NCBI GenBank assembly: GCA_030624805.1
Contig: JAUXJL010000134.1
Coordinates: forward strand, 1 to 6,099
Length of the DNA: 6,099 bases
DNA from: Acidimicrobiia bacterium
Lineage (GTDB): Bacteria; Actinomycetota; Acidimicrobiia; Spongiisociales; SHLN01
Direction: 5' to 3'
Made by a program: the position numbers and the translations under genes. The notes below the pieces were generated by a model. That model was given only the letters and a program-made list of their open reading frames with translations, did no database searches and was not told where the DNA came from. Shown piece after piece: positions 1-5,746 of the stretch. Positions within the stretch are counted from its first letter, which is position 1; every line of letters starts with the position of its first letter.

Positions 1-2349
1 GGGGTGGCCGACATGAACCTGCTTGGTGGCCGCTTCGCCACCGAAGTGACCGCACCGGTAGTCCTTGACTCCACCGAGCCCGAGGTAATGGAGGCGGGCC
101 TCGAATTGATCGGTGGGCGAAGCGTCCTCAACTCGGCAAACCTCGAAGACGGTGAGGACGAAGGTTCGCGCCTCGATCGTGTCTTCCGGCTCGCCCGCGA
201 GCACGGGGCGGCCGTCATCTGTCTCCTCATCGACGAACGTGGCCAGGCCCGCGATCTTGGCTGGAAGATGGAGATCGCCCACCGAATCCATGACCTCGCG
301 CTCGAACGTTATGGGCTCGAGCCGTCTGACCTCCTCTTCGATCCTCTCACGTTCCCGCTCAGCACCGGCGACGATGATCTGCGCCGCGATGCCATCGCCA
401 CCATCGAGGCCGTTACTCGGATCAAGCAGGAGCTCCCCGGCGTCTCGACCGTGCTTGGAGTCTCCAATGTCTCCTTTGGCCTGTCTCCCGTCACCCGCCG
501 AGTCCTCAACTCGGTGTTTCTCCATGAATGCGTGGACGCGGGGCTGGATGCGGCGATCATCCACGCCGGCAAGCTGCTACCTCTCAACAAGATCCCGGAC
601 GAAGAGCGCCAGGTTTGCCTCGATCTCATCTATGACCGGCGCCGGCCGGGCTACGACCCGCTCGAGGCGTTGCTGGCACTGTTCGCCGACGCGGTTGTGG
701 AGGATGCCGTTGTTGAGGATCGAAGCGGCTGGCCGGTCGAGCGGCGTCTCCGCGAGCGCATCGTTGACGGCAACCGTATCGACATCGAAGTCGAGCTCGC
801 TGAGGCCTTGAGTGGTGGGCTTCGGCCACTCGAGGTTATCAACGATGTTTTGCTCGATGGCATGAAGACAGTTGGTGAATTGTTTGCATCGGGCGAGATG
901 CAGCTGCCGTTTGTGCTGCGTTCGGCCGAGACCATGAAAACGGCGGTGGCCTATCTCGAACCGAAGATGGAGAAGGACGAAGGCGTAAAACGAGGGTCGA
1001 TCGTTCTTGCGACGGTTCGAGGCGACGTCCACGACATCGGTAAGAACCTGGTGGACATCATCCTCACGAACAACGGCTACTCGGTCCACAACCTCGGGAT
1101 CAAGGTGGATATTGACGACATGATTCGCACCTATCAGGAGGCGGAAGCCGACGCGATTGGAATGAGCGGTCTGTTGGTAAAGAGCACGCTGATTATGCGA
1201 GACAACCTCGACGAGTTGATGAGGCGCGGTTTGGCCAACATCCCGGTGCTACTGGGCGGCGCCGCTCTCACCCGCTCCTACGTCGAGGGACAACTTCGCG
1301 AGCGCTACGACGGCCGCGTGTATTACGGCAAGGATGCCTTTGCCGGCCTGGACGCGATGCAGTACATCGTGGCGGGCGAGTCCGGTCCCGAACCGGCAGG
1401 AGTGCGGGGCCGAGACCTGCCGACCCGTACTTCTGAGACGGTGGCGGACGGTCCTCCCCCCGCCGCACCCGCCCGTGCCCCCTCGGTTGCCATGACCAAC
1501 GAGATCTTCACTCCCCCGTTCACCGGCAGCCGGGTTGTGAAGGGCATCCCGATTGACGAGATCGCCGCCTATCTCAACGAGACGGCCCTGTTCCGCAATC
1601 AATGGCAATACCGGCCCGAAGGCGGCGAGTCGGACGCAGATTTCAAGACTCGGCTTCGATCGCTCCTTCGCGAGCAGCTGGCAAATGCCCGGGCTGAGGA
1701 CCTGCTGGTTCCCGAGCTCGTGTATGGCTACTTCCCGGCCAACAGTGATGGCAACGAGCTCATCATCTGGACCGACGAAGGCCGCAGCTCCGAGCGGACC
1801 CGCTTCGCATTCCCCCGCCAGCCCGAGGACCCATTCCTGGCGATACCCGACTTCTTTCGGCCTGCCGACGCTGAGGTCGACTACGCCGCCTTTCACATCG
1901 TGTCCATGGGTCCCCGGATTTCTGAACGCACCGCAGAGCTGTTCGCGGCCGACCGCTACAACGATTATCTTCAGCTGCACGGTCTCGGCGTCGAGATGGC
2001 CGAAGCGCTCGCCGAGTACTGGCACTGGCGCATCCGTACCGAATGGGGATTCGCCGCCGAGGACGGTCCTTCTCTCGGCGGCCTGTTCAAGCAGAAATAT
2101 CGCGGCGGGCGTTACTCATGGGGTTATCCGGCTTGCCCCGACCTCGAGGACAACGAACGGGTGGCCGATCTGTTGGAAGCGGATCGCATTGGGATCAGCG
2201 TTGGCGAAGAAACCGGGTACCAATACCAACCCGAACAGTCGACTTCGGCCCTCATTTGTCATCACCCCCAAGCCAAGTACTTCATCGCCAAGAGCCCTCG
2301 CCAGATGCGGGCGGAGGCCGACTCGACTCCGGCTCCCCGGGGAGGGTGA
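1..2349 (+). CDS. metH: Cobalamin-dependent methionine synthase (5-methyltetrahydrofolate--homocysteine methyltransferase), 5'-partial
   Basis: The enzyme moves a methyl group from methyltetrahydrofolate through cob(I)alamin to homocysteine in the cytoplasm, the last step of methionine synthesis. The frame is open to the window edge and begins within the pterin-binding domain (visible residues about 1-235, with LDSTEPEVMEAGLE and LGVSNVSFGL). The homocysteine domain and the start of the pterin domain therefore lie upstream, and an apparent GTG at position 4 is not a real start. Then come the four-helix cap (about 240-325) and the B12 Rossmann domain (about 335-465). The latter has DVHDIGK at 342-348, whose His344 is the lower cobalt ligand, plus GMSGLL and GGAALT. 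A Pro/Ala-rich linker follows, then the reactivation domain (about 500-765) with the SAM-binding RYSWGYPACP motif at 704-713. The C-terminal architecture is complete. Full-length homologues are near 1150-1230 residues. Identification is firm. Confidence 0.97.
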   Translation, partial: GVADMNLLGGRFATEVTAPVVLDSTEPEVMEAGLELIGGRSVLNSANLEDGEDEGSRLDRVFRLAREHGAAVICLLIDERGQARDLGWKMEIAHRIHDLALERYGLEPSDLLFDPLTFPLSTGDDDLRRDAIATIEAVTRIKQELPGVSTVLGVSNVSFGLSPVTRRVLNSVFLHECVDAGLDAAIIHAGKLLPLNKIPDEERQVCLDLIYDRRRPGYDPLEALLALFADAVVEDAVVEDRSGWPVERRLRERIVDGNRIDIEVELAEALSGGLRPLEVINDVLLDGMKTVGELFASGEMQLPFVLRSAETMKTAVAYLEPKMEKDEGVKRGSIVLATVRGDVHDIGKNLVDIILTNNGYSVHNLGIKVDIDDMIRTYQEAEADAIGMSGLLVKSTLIMRDNLDELMRRGLANIPVLLGGAALTRSYVEGQLRERYDGRVYYGKDAFAGLDAMQYIVAGESGPEPAGVRGRDLPTRTSETVADGPPPAAPARAPSVAMTNEIFTPPFTGSRVVKGIPIDEIAAYLNETALFRNQWQYRPEGGESDADFKTRLRSLLREQLANARAEDLLVPELVYGYFPANSDGNELIIWTDEGRSSERTRFAFPRQPEDPFLAIPDFFRPADAEVDYAAFHIVSMGPRISERTAELFAADRYNDYLQLHGLGVEMAEALAEYWHWRIRTEWGFAAEDGPSLGGLFKQKYRGGRYSWGYPACPDLEDNERVADLLEADRIGISVGEETGYQYQPEQSTSALICHHPQAKYFIAKSPRQMRAEADSTPAPRGG

Positions 2350-2398
2350 CGCCGGCGGGAACTCCAGTCCGGTTATCAGCGTCCAATCGCTGGACAAC

Positions 2399-2405
2399 GA
2401 GGGAG
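2399..2405 (+). promoter_or_regulatory. Ribosome binding site of the SH3 lipoprotein gene
   Basis: The purine stretch GAGGGAG ends four bases before the ATG at 2410 and supports that start. The 60-bp gap after the metH stop shows no clear terminator, only a 5-bp hairpin (GTCCA at 2381-2385, TGGAC at 2391-2395). Read-through from metH is therefore possible. Confidence 0.6.
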
Positions 2406-2409
2406 TTCA

Positions 2410-3201
2410 ATGGTCCGCCAAACTGCTCGAGCTACGCCCATCCTGGCAGTAGCGGTCGTCGTATCGATCGTGGCAGGCGCCTGTGACGGAAACGGCGCCG
2501 CTGAGCCATCCACCACCTCATCGGCCACGGTGACTCCCTCCAGCAGCGTTCCCCCGACGACCAGGGTCGGCACGGCGACTACAACTACGACCACCGCGCC
2601 GGCCGGCATCTCGACGACGCTGCCCGGCGACCCGCTCGACTTTGGGCCGAACTCGGGAGATGTCCTCGGAGTGGTGGCCATCGCCTTCGATGATGTCCTC
2701 AATCTGCGAGCCGGGCCCGGGACGGATTTTGATGTGCTCAAGAAGCTGGCACCCCGAGCCGACCGTGTCATCTCGAACGGTCGGGCGCAGTCCCTGCCCA
2801 ATTCCATCTGGTACGAGGTGACCGCCGCAGGTGTCACCGGATGGGTGAGCGCAACCTACCTCGCCCACTTCGGTGCAACCGATGACATCACAGGACAACT
2901 CGTGGCCACGCTTGGAGAGACCCCGCAGGCCGGCACGATGGAGGCACTCGGCCAGATCGTCGCCGATACTTATCCGGACGACGAACGGCGGCTACGGGTT
3001 CGCATGTCGGGGGCCCCGAGCGTTGGTGACCTCGGTGAGGTCATTTACGATGTGGTCGGATTCGCTGATGACGCGGTTCAAGGGTTGCGTCTTCACGTAT
3101 TCGGCCGGGCCGGTGGGTCCGGCGACTCGTTCACTCTCGAGACCGTCGAGGCCACAACACTGTGCGCCCGAGGCGCCACCGACGACGGGCTCTGCGTCTA
3201 G
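2410..3201 (+). CDS. Secreted lipoprotein with bacterial SH3 domain
   Basis: This is a predicted cell-surface lipoprotein of 263 residues; its precise function is not recognisable. Residues 1-25 form a signal peptide with basic start, hydrophobic core and lipobox VAGAC, giving lipidated Cys25. Residues about 30-75 are a low-complexity Thr/Ser/Pro linker that includes a run of six Thr, a common spacer in actinobacterial envelope proteins. Residues about 85-153 match a bacterial SH3 (SH3b) domain: LNLRAGPGTDF near the start and GWVSATYLAHFG at the end. Such domains usually bind peptidoglycan or other wall components. The C-terminal 110 residues have no family I recognise; two cysteines near the end (in LCARG and GLCV) could form a disulfide outside the cell. 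The ATG is backed by a good ribosome binding site. The domain call is strong; the biological role is open. Confidence 0.88.
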   Translation: MVRQTARATPILAVAVVVSIVAGACDGNGAAEPSTTSSATVTPSSSVPPTTRVGTATTTTTTAPAGISTTLPGDPLDFGPNSGDVLGVVAIAFDDVLNLRAGPGTDFDVLKKLAPRADRVISNGRAQSLPNSIWYEVTAAGVTGWVSATYLAHFGATDDITGQLVATLGETPQAGTMEALGQIVADTYPDDERRLRVRMSGAPSVGDLGEVIYDVVGFADDAVQGLRLHVFGRAGGSGDSFTLETVEATTLCARGATDDGLCV

Positions 3202-3224
3202 GAGGGGCCTGCGTGATGCCGTTG

Positions 3225-3266
3225 CCAATCTCGACGCCCAGTCATCACCACTCGCGTCGAGATTGG
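3225..3266. repeat. Perfect 13-bp inverted repeat between two genes
   Basis: CCAATCTCGACGC (3225-3237) and its exact reverse complement GCGTCGAGATTGG (3254-3266) flank a 16-nt spacer. The structure starts 24 bp after the lipoprotein stop. A transcript would form a stable hairpin. No U-run follows, so it is not a textbook intrinsic terminator, though actinobacterial terminators often lack the U-tract. A palindromic operator for a dimeric regulator is the alternative. Confidence 0.7.
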
Positions 3267-3319
3267 TGACATGTATTGCTCAGCAGTCTCCTAGTCACCG
3301 CCTTGTCACACCCGGTCGG

Positions 3320-3325
3320 TAACGT
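3320..3325 (+). promoter_or_regulatory. Possible -10 element for a leaderless transcript
   Basis: TAACGT fits the TANNNT pattern of actinobacterial -10 elements. It lies so that transcription would start at about 3332-3333, on the ATG of the metallopeptidase gene. No Shine-Dalgarno sequence precedes that ATG, which agrees with leaderless translation. A matching -35 box at the usual distance is not evident (TTGTCA at 3303-3308 is too close), so the call is tentative. Confidence 0.25.
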
Positions 3326-3332
3326 CGACGAC

Positions 3333-3806
3333 ATGAACGTAGAGGTGCGTCGCAGTCCCCGCCGCCTTAAGACCGTGCAAGCCCGTTTGGTGGACGGCAC
3401 CCTCCGGGTTGCTATCCCCGCCACGATGACGGCGGTCGAAGAAGCCCATTGGGTGGAAGTCATGCAACAGCGCTTTACTCGCCAAACAGCCGCCTATGAC
3501 TGTGATCTCGTCTCGCGGTCCCGAGGGCTGGCCGCTCGCTACGGCCTCTTGCTTCCGTCACGAATCACATGGTCGAAACGGCAAACCACACGATGGGGCT
3601 CGTGCAGCGTTGGCGCCGGTCGCATTCGGATTTCCGATCGCTTGGTGGGCTTTCCCGGCTGGGTAATCGACTATGTCATCGTGCATGAGCTTGCTCATCT
3701 CGACGAATCGGGGCACTCCCGCCAGTTTTGGGAGTTGGTCAACAAGTATCCGCTGGCTGAGCGAGCCCGCGGGTATCTGATGGCCCGAGCCGATCTGGGC
3801 GACTGA
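3333..3806 (+). CDS. YgjP-type zinc metallopeptidase (DUF45 / M48-like)
   Basis: This is a predicted soluble zinc-dependent peptidase of 157 residues. The C-terminal half has the hallmarks of the YgjP/DUF45 family: TTRWGSCS at 85-92, a WVIDYVIVHELAHL block at 110-123, and HSRQFW at 128-133. His118 and His122 of HELAH plus His128 are the expected zinc ligands, and Glu119 is the general base. No signal peptide or membrane segment is visible. An in-frame TTG at 3276 would add 19 residues, but those do not resemble the family. The ATG at 3333 starts just before the basic, strand-forming N-terminus typical of the family, so I prefer it. The protein is somewhat short for the family but looks complete. 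Its physiological substrate is unknown. The stop lies 2 bp from the stop of the convergent minus-strand gene. Confidence 0.88.
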   Translation: MNVEVRRSPRRLKTVQARLVDGTLRVAIPATMTAVEEAHWVEVMQQRFTRQTAAYDCDLVSRSRGLAARYGLLLPSRITWSKRQTTRWGSCSVGAGRIRISDRLVGFPGWVIDYVIVHELAHLDESGHSRQFWELVNKYPLAERARGYLMARADLGD

Positions 3807-3808
3807 GG

Positions 3809-4624
3809 TTATCCAAGGGCGGCTGCGAGCGCCGTCACCTGCCGGGCCGCCTCGCCCACCACCGGGTCGCCGTGGCCGAACACGACGGTGTCGAAGCCAA
3901 ATCCGGCCAGCTTGCTGATCGACTGATTCGCTTCATCCATATCATCAGTGAATCGCGGGCTCGGCCCGATGACACCCCCGTCCTCGCCGCGCAGAGCATC
4001 ACCGGTCACCAGTAGACCGCCGACCGGGTCAAGGACGGAGATCGAGCCAGCCGTGTGGCCGGGAGTGGCAATTATCTCGAGGCCAAAGACGGTGTCACCA
4101 TCTCCCACTGCCGTGAGAGGACGTGGCGATGGGATGCTCGGGATGTCGGGCGCTCCGGCATAACCAATCGCCGCCGGAGCGGCCGTCATCACGGGTCCGA
4201 GGCTCCCAACGTGGTCACCATGCAGGTGGGTGAGAATGACGTGAGAGACGTCGTCCCATCCGTTGCCAATCGCCGCCAGGCTGGCAGCGATTTCGTCTTC
4301 ATTTCCGGGGTTGCCGGCATCAACAATCGCCACTTCTCCCCGCCGGACCAGCAGATAGGCTGATACCGAGCCGAGCACCACGCGCTCCCACACCACGGCC
4401 CCGGAGGCCTCCCCGTCTCCCGATCCTCCCGTCGTCGACGTTGGTTCTTGGGTGGTCGATGTCGTGACCGCCCCACCGGTTGTGGGCGTTGTCGTTTCGT
4501 TCGCCGAAGACGCCGTCCCATCACCGTCAGAGCTACACGCAACCACGGTGAGCCCGAGAACAGCCACTGCCATGGTTCCCTGGCCGAGATCTTTGAGAAA
4601 GGTTCGTCGTGTTACAGGCGCCAT
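3809..4624 (-). CDS. Tat-exported lipoprotein with metallo-beta-lactamase fold
   Basis: This is a predicted membrane-anchored, extracytoplasmic metal-dependent hydrolase of 271 residues. The N-terminus has a twin-arginine motif (TRRTFLK, residues 5-11), a hydrophobic stretch, and a lipobox VVAC giving Cys30. That combination suggests Tat export after folding, followed by lipidation. Residues 31-75 are a Thr/Ser/Gly-rich linker. The MBL domain (about 76-271) keeps all usual metal ligands: HLHGDH at 133-138, His190 in GHT, Asp209 in GDAL and His251 in FGHGDP. The motif set allows a binuclear zinc or iron site. It resembles the broad glyoxalase II / lactonase-like MBL group rather than a proven antibiotic-degrading beta-lactamase; the substrate cannot be inferred. 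The ATG at 4624 is chosen because it puts the RR motif at the right distance and has a ribosome binding site. A frame extension of 14 residues upstream is less likely. Confidence 0.9.
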   Translation of the reverse strand: MAPVTRRTFLKDLGQGTMAVAVLGLTVVACSSDGDGTASSANETTTPTTGGAVTTSTTQEPTSTTGGSGDGEASGAVVWERVVLGSVSAYLLVRRGEVAIVDAGNPGNEDEIAASLAAIGNGWDDVSHVILTHLHGDHVGSLGPVMTAAPAAIGYAGAPDIPSIPSPRPLTAVGDGDTVFGLEIIATPGHTAGSISVLDPVGGLLVTGDALRGEDGGVIGPSPRFTDDMDEANQSISKLAGFGFDTVVFGHGDPVVGEAARQVTALAAALG

Positions 4625-4627
4625 CAC

Positions 4628-4633
4628 ACCTCC
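4628..4633 (-). promoter_or_regulatory. Ribosome binding site of the MBL lipoprotein gene
   Basis: On the minus strand GGAGGT lies three bases before the ATG at 4624, with the GGAGG core four bases away. The spacing is short but usable. It supports this start over the upstream in-frame ATG at 4666, which lacks such a sequence and overlaps the stop of the preceding pseudogene. Confidence 0.6.
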
Positions 4634-4662
4634 ATCGCTTCGGCCCCAGCCTACGGCGGCCC

Positions 4663-5009
4663 TCAATCTCGGAGCAGGGCGAACTTCTCGGAGTTGGTTT
4701 GTTTGAAGCGATTTGTCTCGGCGACAAGCGCAACCACCAGGACAAAGGTGACGAGGGTAAGCAATGTGCGTGCCGCCATCCCACCCCCAAAACGGCGATC
4801 AATGCCACCGCGGCCGCGGCGCCGAACCGCTCGAAAGGAATCCGTTTTGCTACCCGCTAGGCCGCACCTACAAACGCAAACAGCACGAGTCCAATGCCGA
4901 CGGCCAGCACCCAGCGGGCCTACGAGCTGAGGCTGTCATCAGGGTGAGCGACAATTTCTTTGAGCGCCACACTGAACAAGACAATGCCGGCGATGAGGGG
5001 AAGGTGCAG
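4663..5009 (-). pseudogene. Decayed C-terminal fragment of an LtrA-type (low temperature requirement) membrane protein
   Basis: Reading the minus strand from 5009 gives LHLPLIAGIVLFSVALKEIV followed by further hydrophobic segments (RWVLAVGIGLVLFAFVG, FGAAAAVALIAVLG, LLTLVTFVLVVALVAET). The spacing and the HLPLIAGIVLF signature resemble the C-terminal third of LtrA family integral membrane proteins, normally near 390 residues. The frame is broken by two in-frame TAG codons (4920-4922 and 4857-4859). It is also broken by a 1-nt loss near the G5 run at 4784-4788, after which the frame resumes as MAARTLLTLV and ends at a TGA (4663-4665). The N-terminal two thirds are absent: nothing LtrA-like lies between 5010 and the end of the MerB-like gene at 5078. 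I read it as a non-functional remnant. The family call rests on recalled pattern, not on a search. Confidence 0.6.
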
Positions 5010-5077
5010 CCTGCATCGCACCGTTCGGGTGGATGAGGACGGTGAAGAGATCTGGAGCTCCGACCATGCGGAAGGGC

Positions 5078-5746
5078 TCAGCCGGTAAGGCTCCAGAACT
5101 CCCCGGTTAGGCCAACCTCGTCGAGTATGACCTGGCGCTCCCCAACTGTTCGCCGCCTCCAGCCAAGCTCAAGACGGTCGTCATACCAGCGAATCGCCAG
5201 CTGCCACAGCTGCTCAGGCGAGAATATGGCGCCCACAGGAACTGCGGTAGCTGCGCTCCATGCCATGACGTCCTCCTCCGACCGGAAGAGTTGCATTGTC
5301 GCTCAGGTGAACCCGATCGATTCCCACCAGCGGCGGGACGGGACCGCGAAGTGAACAACCCCTGGTGCATCCAGCAGCTCGTGATCGCGGGTGGTCACTC
5401 GCAGACCGACCCCTGTTTGAGGACAGGCGGTCGGTATCTCGCAACTCGCACCCACCAGGGCGGCGATGCCCATGGCGTCCCAAATACAGGCGCCGTGCCA
5501 GCGGCCGGTGGCGCTGGTTACCGGGTAGTCGGTCGGCAAGGCCGAGAACGGGTCGGCCAGCCAGACATAGGGGCTGCCCGGCAAGAGGACAAGCGCGTCG
5601 TGGTCACGCTCCAGCCGTTGCAACGTCTCTCCAGCCGCCCGGGGCGTGACCGAGAACTCCCGGGCGATGTCGATCGGGGCAGGGATTCGGCCTTGCCGCG
5701 CTTGTTCGTACACGAATAGGCGAACCGCGGCATCTTCGGCCGTCAT
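5078..5746 (-). CDS. MerB-like organometal (alkylmercury) lyase, predicted selenoprotein with in-frame UGA
   Basis: Classical MerB cleaves carbon-mercury bonds by protonolysis in the cytoplasm. Here the frame from 5746 meets UGA at 5303-5305 and continues in the same frame to a second UGA at 5078-5080. Read with Sec at the first, it gives 222 residues; classical MerB has about 212. Residues about 5-65 look like the winged-helix-like N-terminal domain (FSVTPRAAGETLQRLERD). The catalytic domain has CIWD at 87-90 matching MerB Cys96-Asp99, Cys108 matching Cys117 with identical 21-residue spacing, and GFTU at 145-148 placing Sec at Cys159. The following MQLFRSEEDVMAW aligns with the MerB segment after Cys159. 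The ATG overlaps the stop of the VOC gene (ATGA), which decides the start over an upstream ATG at 5791. The substrate is unproven; no merA, merR or merT is visible. The alternative is a gene broken by a nonsense mutation. Confidence 0.8.
5273..5290 (-). promoter_or_regulatory. Bacterial SECIS-like stem-loop downstream of the UGA
   Basis: On the minus strand CTCTTCC (5290-5284) pairs with GGAGGAG (5279-5273), giving seven consecutive pairs including one U-G, with the tetraloop GGUC (5283-5280). The stem starts 13 nt after the UGA and the loop occupies nt 20-23. In E. coli fdhF the SelB-binding loop is also GGUC, at about nt 19-22. It would recruit SelB with Sec-tRNA. The element lies within the coding sequence, as bacterial SECIS elements do. 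Confidence 0.75.
5303..5305 (-). other. Predicted selenocysteine codon (UGA) in the MerB-like gene
   Basis: This TGA interrupts the MerB-like frame at residue 148, in the context GFT-U-ATMQLF. MerB family alignment puts the second cysteine of the FCCH segment (Cys159) there. Homology continues in the same frame on both sides, with no shift. A UGA replacing a catalytic Cys, followed by a SECIS-like hairpin, is the standard signature of a bacterial selenoprotein. Confidence 0.78.

Noticed and set aside
1249..2025. Long minus-strand open frame opposite metH
   Set aside because: It lies wholly against a strongly supported MetH coding region and is a codon-bias shadow without recognisable domains.
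2333..2344. Perfect palindrome CTCCCCGGGGAG at the end of metH
   Set aside because: It has no loop to form an RNA hairpin, no U-run follows, and such GC palindromes arise easily in this base composition.
1553..2452. Plus-strand open frame of 299 codons in another frame of metH
   Set aside because: Its translation is Arg/Ser/Pro-rich low-complexity, as expected for an off-frame reading of GC-rich coding DNA.
3809..4624. Antibiotic-resistance beta-lactamase
   Set aside because: The fold and metal ligands fit the wide MBL superfamily, but nothing in the sequence points specifically to class B beta-lactamases.
4857..4922. Two in-frame TAG codons in the LtrA remnant as possible pyrrolysine or suppressed codons
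   Set aside because: The same sequence also has a frameshift and lacks its N-terminal two thirds, so plain decay explains it.
4448..5036. Several overlapping plus-strand frames across the LtrA remnant
   Set aside because: They show no motif and no ribosome binding site. The minus strand carries the transmembrane pattern that explains the region.
5078..5296. Independent 72-residue gene starting at ATG 5296, or at ATG 5266 behind the GGAGGAGG stretch
   Set aside because: The frame is continuous with the MerB-like protein and its start lies directly behind the UGA. The Shine-Dalgarno-like GGAGGAG is also the 3' arm of the predicted SECIS hairpin. An isolated C-terminal fragment makes no sense as a protein. 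Internal initiation remains a minor alternative.
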